A stretch of DNA of 64,000 nucleotides from positions 185,233-249,232 of the forward strand of contig NZ_BBJH01000009.1 in NCBI RefSeq assembly GCF_000739775.1. The letters run 5' to 3'. Positions within the stretch are counted from its first letter, which is position 1. Every line of letters begins with the position of its first letter. Below the pieces are notes generated by a model. That model was not told the DNA's origin. It searched no databases and saw nothing but the letters and a program-made list of their open reading frames with translations. This document shows positions 14,778 through 23,383 of this stretch, one piece after another. Origin of the DNA: Paraburkholderia heleia NBRC 101817 (lineage in GTDB: Bacteria; Pseudomonadota; Gammaproteobacteria; Burkholderiales; Burkholderiaceae). A program made the position numbers and the translations under genes.

Positions 14778-16508
14778 ATGAAGCTGGTTGAAAAAACGAA
14801 AATCTCCGCTGCCGCTCTCGCACTGCTTTCGCTATCCGCCTTGTCCACGGGCTTCCTCGAAGCCACGCCGGCCTTTGCGAAGGATACGCAGCAACGCCCT
14901 GCGGTCCTCAATGCATCGGCTGTGGCGGTTGCCGACAAGTACGCGGCCGACGCCGCCGAGCAGATCTTCAAGGAGGGCGGCAACGCCGTCGATGCGGCGG
15001 TCGCCATCGCCTTCTCGCTCGCCGTGACATACCCCGAAGCCGGCAACATCGGCGGCGGCGGGTTCATGACGCTCTACGTGAACGGCAAGCCGTACTTCCT
15101 CGACTATCGCGAGCGCGCGCCGCTCGCCGCCACGCGCACGATGTACCTCGACGACAAGGGCAACGTGATCCCGGGCAAGAGCCTCTACGGCTACGACGCC
15201 GTGGGCGTGCCGGGGACGGTCGAGGGCATGTGGGAAGCGCAGAAGCGCTTCGGCAAGCTGCAATGGAAGCAGGTGCTCGCGCCGGCGATCCAGTACGCGC
15301 GCGACGGCTTCGTCGTGGACGAGCAACTCGCGAAGCGCCGTGAGGCCGCAGAAAAGGACTTCGCCGGCAAGACCAATTTCGACGATTACTTCGGCAACCT
15401 GAAGGAGGGCGTGACGTTCAGGCAGCCCGATCTCGCCAGCGTGCTCACGCGCATTGCGAACCAGGGCGCCAAGGACTTCTACGACGGCAAGACCGCGGAC
15501 CTGATCGCCGCCTCGATGAAGGGCCACGGCCTCATCACGAAGCGCGACCTGCAGGAGTACAAGGCGGTGTGGCGCCAGCCCGTGGAGGCGAAGTGGAACG
15601 GCTACGAGATCATCACCGCGCCACCCCCGAGTTCGGGTGGCGTGGGCCTCGTGCAGCTGCTCAAGATGAAGGCGATGCTGGCGCCGCAATTCAAGGACGT
15701 GCCGCTCAATTCGCCGCAGTACATCCACCTGATCGCGGAGATCGAGAAGCGCGTGTTCGCGGATCGCGCGCAATATCTCGGCGACCCCGACTTCTACAAG
15801 GTGCCGGTCGCCCAGCTCACCGACGACCCGTACCTCGCAAAACGCGCCGCCGAAGTCGACCCCGACAAGCCTTCCGACACGAAGAGCGTGCAGCCGGGCC
15901 TCGGCACCTCGATGCCCGAGAAGGCGGAAACGACGCACTTCTCGGTGGTCGACAAGTGGGGCAATGCCGTTTCGAACACGTACACGATCAATGGCTACTT
16001 CGGTTCGGGCGTGGTCGTGCCGGGCGCCGGCATCGTGCTCAACGACGAGATGGACGACTTCGCGGCCAAGCCCGGCGTGCCGAACATGTTCGGCGTGGTG
16101 GGCAGCGACGCGAACGCGATTGCGCCGAAGAAGCGGCCGCTTTCGTCGATGACGCCGACTATCCTCACGAAGGACGGCAAGGTGGCGCTCGTGATCGGCA
16201 CGCCGGGCGGTTCGCGCATCTTCACGTCGGTGTTCCAGGTCATCACCAACAACTACGACTTCGACATGCCGTTGAAGGACTCGGTGGCGGCGATGCGCTT
16301 CCACCACCAGCTGCTGCCGCCCAACACGATCTTCTGGGAGCCGTACCAGCCGATCGACGGGGAACTGGCAAAGCAGGTCGAGGCGAAGGGTTACGTGCTG
16401 AAGGCGCAGGCCTTCAACGGTGACATTCAGGCGATCCGCATCAACGGCGATACGCCCGACCCGGTTTCCGACCCGCGCGGCCGCGGCGTGTCGCGCCTCA
16501 TCCAGTAA
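14778..16508 (+). CDS. ggt: gamma-glutamyltransferase
   Basis: This 576-residue periplasmic enzyme cleaves glutathione and other gamma-glutamyl compounds. It has a signal peptide (cut near AFA at 32-34), the glycine-rich NIGGGGFMTLY (90-100), and the autoprocessing site ETTHFSVVDKWGNAVS, with Thr385 as the predicted new N-terminal nucleophile of the small subunit; PLSSMTPTI gives the later Ser-Ser motif. The ATG at 14778 has GGGGTG before it; an in-frame GTG 9 bases upstream is less likely. Its transcript may read to the terminator at 16703. Confidence 0.93.
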   Translation: MKLVEKTKISAAALALLSLSALSTGFLEATPAFAKDTQQRPAVLNASAVAVADKYAADAAEQIFKEGGNAVDAAVAIAFSLAVTYPEAGNIGGGGFMTLYVNGKPYFLDYRERAPLAATRTMYLDDKGNVIPGKSLYGYDAVGVPGTVEGMWEAQKRFGKLQWKQVLAPAIQYARDGFVVDEQLAKRREAAEKDFAGKTNFDDYFGNLKEGVTFRQPDLASVLTRIANQGAKDFYDGKTADLIAASMKGHGLITKRDLQEYKAVWRQPVEAKWNGYEIITAPPPSSGGVGLVQLLKMKAMLAPQFKDVPLNSPQYIHLIAEIEKRVFADRAQYLGDPDFYKVPVAQLTDDPYLAKRAAEVDPDKPSDTKSVQPGLGTSMPEKAETTHFSVVDKWGNAVSNTYTINGYFGSGVVVPGAGIVLNDEMDDFAAKPGVPNMFGVVGSDANAIAPKKRPLSSMTPTILTKDGKVALVIGTPGGSRIFTSVFQVITNNYDFDMPLKDSVAAMRFHHQLLPPNTIFWEPYQPIDGELAKQVEAKGYVLKAQAFNGDIQAIRINGDTPDPVSDPRGRGVSRLIQ

Positions 16509-16611
16509 AACCGCTACGCCGATGCGAAACGATGCGCCGCGCATGAAGGCAAACCCGTTCGCCTCGGCAAGCTGGCATGGGGTGGCAAAAGTTTGCATGA
16601 CATGAGCGTTT

Positions 16612-16629
16612 ATCCCCAAATTTGGGGAT
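16612..16629. promoter_or_regulatory. 18-bp perfect palindrome
   Basis: ATCCCCAAATTTGGGGAT is a perfect 9+9 palindrome. A TACTAT (16651-16656) downstream would start transcription near 16663, which places the palindrome at about -42, the position of a class II activator site. The LuxR-type protein encoded at 16864 is a natural candidate binder. Confidence 0.6.
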
Positions 16630-16662
16630 GCCGCTCCTGTATTCATCGCGTACTATGCAACC

Positions 16663-16731
16663 TCCGGCGGAAGACAGCCCTTTGCCGGCGTGTGTTTTTC
16701 TTGGGGCGGCTTTTGCCGCCCCATTTTCTTT
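16663..16731 (+). ncRNA. candidate short transcript or attenuated leader
   Basis: From the predicted start near 16663 there is a CCGGC/GCCGG hairpin (16663-16688) and then a perfect 8-bp stem GGGGCGGC-TTTT-GCCGCCCC (16703-16722) followed by ATTTTCTTTT. The 65-70 nt product would end before the LuxR-type gene. The second hairpin may simply be the ggt terminator. Confidence 0.4.
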
Positions 16732-16732
16732 T
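16703..16732 (+). terminator. rho-independent terminator
   Basis: Perfect 8-bp stem with a TTTT loop and a T-rich tail. It can end ggt transcripts as well as the candidate short RNA. Confidence 0.85.
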
Positions 16733-16863
16733 CGGCATTTGCGCTTCACAGCTTCATAGTCGGACCGCATAGTGACTTCGTCGGGCGAGGTTCCCTGGCT
16801 CTGACGTTTGCGCCGCCACGCGAGCGAGGCGCGCACCCGCTCCACTACTCATCGCAACCGGGC

Positions 16864-17406
16864 ATGGACCTGACGAGCCGCGAACTCGCGCTGATCGCCG
16901 ACGTCTTCAAGCTGCTGGCCGACCGCATCTTGCCGGAGGGCGCCTTGCGCCTCGAGGTGGGGAAGCGTCTGCTCGAATTGCTGCGCGCCGACGGCCTGCA
17001 AGCGGGCGTAGACCCGTTCGTCTGGTCGGGCGAAGAAAATCTCGATCATCTGCGCATTCGGCGCGGCAAGCGGCGCGAACATTTTTCCGATCGGGAACGG
17101 GTGCTGTTCGATCTGGTGCGCCCGGCTTTCATTGCCGCGCTGGCGCGCTCGTGTGCGCAGACGGAACATGTTCAGCCGTCGCCAACAGACACATCCAGCG
17201 CGGATAACGAGGCGATCAGCCGCCTGACGCGGCGCGAGCGCGACGTGGTCGCGCTCGTGGTGGAAGGGCTGCTCGACAAGGAGATTGCCGAGCGGCTGGG
17301 CATCTCCTATACGACCGTGCGCACCCATCTCGATCGTTCGTTTCAGAAACTCGGTGTCACGAACCGTTCGCGTCTCGCGCGGCTCGTGCAGTCGGCGCAG
17401 CGCTGA
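16864..17406 (+). CDS. LuxR-family transcriptional regulator
   Basis: This protein of about 180 residues has a LuxR-type helix-turn-helix at its C-terminus (LTRRERDVVALVVEGLLDKEIAERLGISYTTVRTHLDRSFQKLGV). The N-terminal 110 residues contain no receiver, PAS or autoinducer domain that can be recognised. An in-frame opening at 16690 overlaps the terminator hairpin, so the ATG at 16864 was preferred even though its ribosome binding site is weak. The palindrome at 16612 may be its target. It converges on a decayed gene fragment. Confidence 0.75.
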   Translation: MDLTSRELALIADVFKLLADRILPEGALRLEVGKRLLELLRADGLQAGVDPFVWSGEENLDHLRIRRGKRREHFSDRERVLFDLVRPAFIAALARSCAQTEHVQPSPTDTSSADNEAISRLTRRERDVVALVVEGLLDKEIAERLGISYTTVRTHLDRSFQKLGVTNRSRLARLVQSAQR

Positions 17407-17424
17407 GGCGCGCTGCGCTTGCCC

Positions 17425-17690
17425 TTATTGCGGCGCGGCTGCCGAAACGTTCGCGCCCGCGGCGTCGATCAGTCGCCAGCGGCCGAGCACGTGGCGTCCG
17501 GGCGCACGAGGTAGAGCGCACCCGGGTGCGTGATTCACATCGGGAACAGGCGTCCCGTTCGATCCCAGCCGCTGCGGGGTGACGTGTCGTCGGGCTGGCG
17601 CCCGATCGCCATGGGCGATGCCGCCGTCAAGCCTGCGTCAATGTAAGCAAGGAACGGCACGTTGGGGTAATCTCCACCCTCGGCCGGCGC
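17425..17690 (-). pseudogene. decayed C-terminal end of a FAD-dependent monooxygenase
   Basis: On the minus strand, ITHPGALYLVRPD followed (after a one-base loss near 17492) by HVLGRWRLIDAAG resembles the last residues of aromatic-ring FAD monooxygenases, which end in a thioredoxin-like domain with ...YLVRPDGHV..RW. A TGA at 17537-17535 interrupts the same frame just upstream (GRLFPM then stop). The upstream boundary near 17690 is uncertain, and no N-terminal part is present. Confidence 0.5.
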
Positions 17691-17747
17691 GCTATTCGCG
17701 CCACGTTTGCTTACCTGAACATCCCCCTGCGCGCAGGTTATCTCGAA

Positions 17748-18794
17748 ATGTTGACGCTCCCCACCGCGATTCCACCCGATTTCGGCGCCGGAGCGGTCTT
17801 TCTCAGCGTACTCGTGACGCAACTGGGCGTGCCCGTGCCGGCCGCGCCGGTGTTGGTTCTCGCGGGCACGATGGCGGCGAGCGGCGAGACATCGTACGGG
17901 AGCCTGCTGGCGGCGGCCGTGATCGCCACGCTGCTCGCCGATTCGCTGTGGTTCGCCGCGGGCCGCAAGCGCGGGCGGCGTCTGCTCAACGGGCTCGTGC
18001 GTTTTTCGCTGTCGCTGGACACGACGATCCGCATCGCGCGCAACGTCTTCGAGCGCTACGGCGCGCCCATTCTCGCCGTGGCGAAGTTCGTGCCGGGGCT
18101 CGGCCTGATTTCCGCGCCGCTGCTCGGCACGACGACGGTGGCGGTGCACGTCTTCCTGCTGTGGGACACGGTCGGCGCGGCGTTGTGGGCGGCCACCTGG
18201 CTGCTCGGCGGCGCGGCGCTGCATGCGGAAATCGTGCAATTCGCGGCGTTCGTGCGCGCGAACGGCATGACGATTTTCGACGTGCTCGCCGTGGCGGGCG
18301 GGTTGTTCCTCGCGTGGCGCTGGCTGCGGCGCATGCAGTTCCGCCGCTGGCTGGCGACGCACCGCATTTCGCCGGATCAGCTCGACGAGATGATGAAGTC
18401 GAGCGCGCCGCCCATCGTCCTCGACGCGCGGCCGCAAGCCGTGCGCGAGAAGGAGGCCTATCGGATTCCCGGCGCGCGGCCGCTCAATCTCGAATCGAAC
18501 GAAGCACTGTCGCCCGAGCTGATCGGCCGTCCGATCGTCGTGTACTGCGTGTGCCCGAACGAAGCGACGGCCAAGCGCATCGTCGATCAGTTGCGCAACA
18601 AGCACATCTATCACGCGCGCGCGCTCAAGGGCGGCCTCGACGCCTGGGAGCGCCACGGTTATCCGGTCGAACCGCTGTCCAATGAGTTTCACGCGGAGTT
18701 TCACGCGGAGTTTCACGCGGCGCACGCCCATGCCGACGAACTCGAAGCGGACGAGGAACCGGAATACACCGTGCGGGCGAGCCTTTCCAAATAG
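17748..18794 (+). CDS. DedA-family membrane protein fused to a rhodanese domain
   Basis: This 348-residue protein joins a DedA/SNARE-associated membrane domain (about residues 1-190; FERYGAPILAVAKFVPGLGLISAPLLG is the DedA signature) to a cytoplasmic rhodanese domain (about 205-310) with Cys267 and Cys269 in the active-site loop VVYCVCPNEA. DedA proteins act in lipid scrambling and proton-dependent homeostasis; rhodaneses move sulfur. The C-terminal tail holds three perfect EFHA repeats, then AHAHADELEADEE, a His/Glu-rich stretch that could bind metal. It is transcribed alone, away from the monooxygenase remnant. Confidence 0.85.
   Translation: MLTLPTAIPPDFGAGAVFLSVLVTQLGVPVPAAPVLVLAGTMAASGETSYGSLLAAAVIATLLADSLWFAAGRKRGRRLLNGLVRFSLSLDTTIRIARNVFERYGAPILAVAKFVPGLGLISAPLLGTTTVAVHVFLLWDTVGAALWAATWLLGGAALHAEIVQFAAFVRANGMTIFDVLAVAGGLFLAWRWLRRMQFRRWLATHRISPDQLDEMMKSSAPPIVLDARPQAVREKEAYRIPGARPLNLESNEALSPELIGRPIVVYCVCPNEATAKRIVDQLRNKHIYHARALKGGLDAWERHGYPVEPLSNEFHAEFHAEFHAAHAHADELEADEEPEYTVRASLSK
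18684..18719. repeat. three copies of a 12-bp repeat
   Basis: GAGTTTCACGCG is repeated three times without change and encodes EFHA x3 in the tail of the DedA-rhodanese protein. The identity at synonymous positions suggests recent slippage expansion. Confidence 0.95.
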
Positions 18795-18918
18795 CGGCGG
18801 CCGGCGGCGCTGCGCGTCCTGCGCCGTGAGAGCTGCGCGGCAAGCCCGAATCGAAGCGCGTAGACTCGTCCGCTATCGGCATCTCATCGTCAACCGCTTG
18901 ATCAATGGAGGATCGGAA

Positions 18919-19944
<1,026 letters not shown>

Positions 19945-19971
19945 CGGGTTTGTTCGCCCGGTGAGACTGGA

Positions 19972-20148
19972 TCAAGCCGCTTCGGTCTGGCGCAGGATCT
20001 GGGTCGCGCCCAGATGCAGCGCCAGCGCGAAGAACTCGCGCTCCGCGAGATTGAGGGTCTTCGCGGCGGCCATCGCGCGGTAATGGTCTTCCGGGTGCAG
20101 GAACAACTTCACTTCGACTTTCGACTGGCGGTTCTGCGCGGACTCCAT
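19972..20148 (-). CDS. 58-residue conserved-looking small protein
   Basis: This mini-gene has an AAGGAGA ribosome binding site 8 bases before the ATG. The protein begins MESAQNRQSKVEVKLFLHP and continues with two predicted helices (EDHYRAMAAAKTLNL, EREFFALALHLGATQILRQ). The VEVKLFLHPEDHYRAMAAAK start suggests a strand followed by a helix, as in small ribbon-helix-helix or regulatory proteins, but the family is not recognised. Its leader contains a three-way-junction structure (20163-20208) and an upstream 29-residue ORF. Confidence 0.7.
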   Translation of the reverse strand: MESAQNRQSKVEVKLFLHPEDHYRAMAAAKTLNLAEREFFALALHLGATQILRQTEAA

Positions 20149-20162
20149 GGATGCTTCTCCTT

Positions 20163-20208
20163 CGGTAACCGGGCGCTTGGCCCGTGATGGGTGCGAAGCC
20201 CATTACCG
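20163..20208 (-). promoter_or_regulatory. predicted three-way-junction leader RNA
   Basis: Read on the minus strand, CGGTAA and TTACCG close a stem (20208-20203 with 20168-20163) that encloses two hairpins: TGGG/CCCA (20202-20188) with a purine-rich loop and CGGGC/GCCCG (20184-20170). The structure ends right at the ribosome binding site of the 58-residue gene. It does not match a riboswitch class I know. Confidence 0.45.
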
Positions 20209-20343
20209 GGCGTCCATACGCGCAAGGGCGCGCGCCGTTTGCCGCGACGTGAGGCGGCAGCATGAAAACGGCGATGACGCGGAGTGGGCCTTTCAAGTTC
20301 GCCTGCTGCGACGCGTGCGCGACGGCAGGACACGCGCGCTGAA

Positions 20344-20433
20344 CTAGCGAAGCGTGGGACGACGCAATGCGCCGGTAGTGCGGTTGAAGCCGGGACAAGA
20401 CAGGTGATGCGACAGCGGGGCAACGTGCTGCAT
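20344..20433 (-). CDS. 29-residue leader-type ORF
   Basis: A short frame MQHVAPLSHHLSCPGFNRTT... of 29 codons starts 8 bases after a strong GGAGG and about 56 bases after the predicted transcription start. It lies about 195 bases upstream of the 58-residue gene in the same direction. It has no known domain. A role as a leader peptide is inferred only from its position. Confidence 0.4.
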   Translation of the reverse strand: MQHVAPLSHHLSCPGFNRTTGALRRPTLR

Positions 20434-20495
20434 AGCGACCAACCTCCGGGATTCTTTTTCTTGTGCGGCAAGGTGCCGCATGTAGTACGGCCGAG

Positions 20496-20524
20496 AGTGT
20501 AGTCCGGTTTTACCCTGGGGTAAA
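20496..20524 (-). promoter_or_regulatory. promoter with operator dyad
   Basis: TTTACC (20524-20519) -17 bp- TACACT (20501-20496) forms a sigma-70-like promoter. The dyad TTTACCC-TG-GGGTAAA (20509-20524) covers its -35, so a repressor or activator is expected. The transcript would run through the 29-residue ORF to the 58-residue gene. Confidence 0.5.
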
Positions 20525-20634
20525 CCCCTAATTCAAAAAGAATTATTGCGTAGATTGAGAAAATTGCGTGGCAAGCCCCGAAATGCGCTGCGGACGCACG
20601 TCAATTCATGCACAATGCATAAGGAAAGTGTGAC

Positions 20635-20679
20635 GGGGCGGCGTGAACCGCCGCCCCGGCGCTGGCCTGAAGGCCAGCG
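20635..20679 (-). terminator. double hairpin after carbonic anhydrase gene
   Basis: Two perfect stems lie side by side: 20635-20657 (GGGGCGGCG/CGCCGCCCC) and 20660-20679 (CGCTGGCCT/AGGCCAGCG). They follow the can stop on the minus strand by about 30 bases. The T-tract is weak. Confidence 0.55.
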
Positions 20680-20709
20680 TGAAGACGCGGGCGCGCCAGC
20701 GCCCGGCCG

Positions 20710-21411
20710 TTATTCCTCGACGCGCTTGCGCAGGCGCGCGCGCGCTTCCCCGAGCGACAGGAACTTGCCGCGTGCTTCGTCGAGCACGGTGACCTCGCCG
20801 TGGCCGATGTCATAGACCCAGCCCTGCAGTTCGAGCTGGCCCTGGGCGACGCGCGCCGCCACGGCGGGGTGCGTGCGCAGGTGCGTGAGTTGCAGGCGGA
20901 CGTTTTCCTCCACGAGCGCCTGAACGACCTGGTCGTCCTCCAGACCGCGGATCTTGACCACGCTGCGTGCGGCTTCCGCGTTGCGCAGCCACGCCTGCAC
21001 GGTGGGCATGTCGGCCGTCGCTTCCGCGCCCGAGGCGAGTCCCTTCATCGCGCCGCAATCGGTATGGCCGCACAGCACGATCTGCTTCACGTTGAGTTCG
21101 AGCACCGCGAACTCCACGACGGCAGAAACGCCGCCGAGCATTTCACCATACGCCGGCACGATATTGCCGATGTTGCGGCAAACGAACAGATCACCGGGCT
21201 TGGCCTGCGTGATCATTTCCGGTGAAACGCGCGAGTCGGCGCACGTGATGAAGAGCGTGTGCGGCGCCTGGGTGTGGGCGAGGCTGTGGAACAACTCCTT
21301 GTTGCCCGGAAAAACGTGATGAGTGAATTCGTCCACGCCGTCGAGCAGGTGTAACAGATCGCAGCCGCACGAATCGGAGTGACCATCGTGCGGGTGGGTG
21401 TTGTCTGGCAT
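20710..21411 (-). CDS. can: beta-class carbonic anhydrase
   Basis: This enzyme of 233 residues interconverts CO2 and bicarbonate in the cytoplasm. The zinc ligands are Cys57, His116 and Cys119, with the Asp59-Arg61 dyad (CADSRVSP; HTDCGAMKG). The N-terminal region is unusually His-rich (NTHPHDGHSDSCGC), giving extra possible metal ligands. The start at 21411 has an AGAGAGA upstream; a start 7 codons earlier lacks a ribosome binding site. It is a single gene with a double-hairpin terminator. Confidence 0.93.
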   Translation of the reverse strand: MPDNTHPHDGHSDSCGCDLLHLLDGVDEFTHHVFPGNKELFHSLAHTQAPHTLFITCADSRVSPEMITQAKPGDLFVCRNIGNIVPAYGEMLGGVSAVVEFAVLELNVKQIVLCGHTDCGAMKGLASGAEATADMPTVQAWLRNAEAARSVVKIRGLEDDQVVQALVEENVRLQLTHLRTHPAVAARVAQGQLELQGWVYDIGHGEVTVLDEARGKFLSLGEARARLRKRVEE

Positions 21412-22029
21412 GGATGTTTCTCTCTTGATCATGAATCGACACTATCGAATGGCAACAGCAGGAGTTTACGCTGAGCCGACCCCTTGCGGATCGGAAAACT
21501 TCGCGTCACGTTGCGCCAGACAGGCGTTTTCCCGGGAGTCGATCGTCGAACCGGCGGGATATGTCGATAAACCGGCCGAAAAGATGGCTAAGTGCGGGAA
21601 AGCGGGTTGGTGCGAAGGGCGCTGAGGTGCCGCGCGTTTCCGTTCGAAAAGAGATTTTCTCACGCCGGGCACAATTGGCACATGCGGGGTGTCGCCGATG
21701 ATGTCGGAGTCGTGAAGAAGGAAGAGGCGCAACCGACCAGTCGGTCGGTGCGTTCACACGCCATGCGTCATTGGCCTGAAGAATGGGCAGCGGTGTCGGG
21801 CAACCGCGTGTCGCCGGGGGGTATCGTGGTGTCCGGGAAGTGGATCGCCTCGCGCGAGGACACTGAGCGTCCAGCCAGTCGCGCCAATGGCGACGATGCC
21901 GAACAGCACGAGGAACAGCACGAAGAACAGCGCGCCGCTCTCGATCTGTTCTTAAGCGATCCGAATCATATTGCCAGACAGAAGCGCAACGCCGCATCGC
22001 GCGCCGGCCGCGGTGCGTGAAAGCGCGTC
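21412..22029. other. long intergenic region with decayed small ORF
   Basis: No intact gene was found. On the minus strand 21969-21754 a 71-codon frame would encode a short membrane helix (ALFFVLFLVLFGIVAIGATG) but has a TAA at codon 6, so it is likely decayed or non-coding. A TetR-style dyad, ACCGACCAGTCGGTCGGT, lies at 21732-21749. Confidence 0.4.
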
Positions 22030-23277
22030 TTAATGCGTTTCGACCGCGTGTCGCGGCGCAGCGGCGCGCCGCGACGGCATGAAGTACCACACCGCGCAGA
22101 GCACTTGCAGACCGACGAGGACGGCCCATACGGTCTGATGCGCGACCGCCGGGTAGTGGCCGTCGAGTGCGGGCCAGTGCGCTAGCGCGGCGCCGATCGC
22201 GATCTGCAGAAGAAAGATGCCGATGAAGATGACGAGCGTGAACGTGGTGTTCACACGGCCGATCAGGCGCGGCGGGAAATATTCGGCGAGCACGGCATAC
22301 GTGAGGATGCCGGTGCCGCCGAACGCGCCGTAAGCCGCCCAAAGCAGGGATGCGGGAAGCGGCACGCGCGCGGCGAGCAGAGCTTGCACGAGCACGAAGA
22401 CGAGCATCGTGATGCCGGAAAAGAGCTGGACGCTCACGCCGCGCCGCTCGAAGCTGCGTGCGAGCGCGCCAAAGCCGATGTTGCCGACGATGAATGCGCC
22501 GCCCAGCACGGAAACGAGCGAGGCCGCACGTGCACCGGCATCGGCGGTGCCGGCCGGCACGACGTCGCGCAGGAACGCGCCGACCCACAACGACTGCATG
22601 GCATAGAACACGGCCTGGGTGAGGCCCGAAAACGTCGCGCTCTTCCAGAATGCATGGCTGCACAGGATGTGCGCGGTGCCCTTGAACTGCTCGAGCACGC
22701 TCGCCTGGTGGTGGGTGTCGCGCGTGTGCGGACCGCCCGTCCAGATGATGGCGGCCACGAGCACCGTGAGCGCAGCAAGCCCGAGACTCACCGCGCGCCA
22801 TGGCGCGATCGAGAGCAGCCACGAGAGCGGGGCGCCCACCGCTACGCCGCCGAGGCCGCCTACGGCCATCACCAGCCCGTTCACGAGTGTGAGCTGTGCG
22901 ACGGGAAAGTGCTGCGCCGTGGCCTTGAACGCGCCGCCGAGGCATACCGACACGCCCACGCCGATCAGCAGCCGGCCCGCCATCATCGCGGCCATGTTGT
23001 GTGAGACACCGAAGATCAACGCGCCCGCCGCCGCCACGAGCATGACGCACGCGGTGACGCGGCGCGGACCGTAATGGTCGAGCAGCACGCCGCCCGGAAT
23101 TTGCGCGCCCGCGAAGCCGAGGAAATAGAGGCTCGTGAGCGTGCCGAGATCGGTCGCCGTGAAGCCCATTTCACGCGAGAGAAACGGCGCGAAGCCGAGA
23201 TTGACGCCGCGAAACAGGTACGAAATGAAGTAGCCGAGCGCGAATACGGCGAAGACGCGCAGTCTGAGTAAGGTCAT
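22030..23277 (-). CDS. MFS transporter
   Basis: This 415-residue protein has about 12 membrane helices with the motif A loop (GGVLLDHYGPRRVTA) after helix 2. The start MTLLRLRVFAVFALGYFISYLFRGVNLGFAPF recalls the nitrate/cyanate or organophosphate/sugar acid MFS groups, but substrate cannot be assigned. It is divergent from the LysR regulator at 23384, which probably controls it. The start is supported by the membrane helix beginning at residue 6. Confidence 0.85.
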   Translation of the reverse strand: MTLLRLRVFAVFALGYFISYLFRGVNLGFAPFLSREMGFTATDLGTLTSLYFLGFAGAQIPGGVLLDHYGPRRVTACVMLVAAAGALIFGVSHNMAAMMAGRLLIGVGVSVCLGGAFKATAQHFPVAQLTLVNGLVMAVGGLGGVAVGAPLSWLLSIAPWRAVSLGLAALTVLVAAIIWTGGPHTRDTHHQASVLEQFKGTAHILCSHAFWKSATFSGLTQAVFYAMQSLWVGAFLRDVVPAGTADAGARAASLVSVLGGAFIVGNIGFGALARSFERRGVSVQLFSGITMLVFVLVQALLAARVPLPASLLWAAYGAFGGTGILTYAVLAEYFPPRLIGRVNTTFTLVIFIGIFLLQIAIGAALAHWPALDGHYPAVAHQTVWAVLVGLQVLCAVWYFMPSRRAAAPRHAVETH

Positions 23278-23383
23278 GTTGGAGGCGAAAGCGGATTGAA
23301 TGCCTGGCTGTCGATTATTGGCGATCGCGGGGTGTGAGGCCAGAGAGAGATTTCAAACGGCATTGTGAGTAGAATTTGACGTC

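Noticed and set aside
14832..16646. 604-codon open frame on the - strand
   Set aside because: It is antisense to ggt, which has all family motifs; the antisense protein is full of Arg, His and Val without any domain.
16690..16863. N-terminal extension of the LuxR-type protein
   Set aside because: It would be translated through the terminator hairpin at 16703-16722 and has no known domain.
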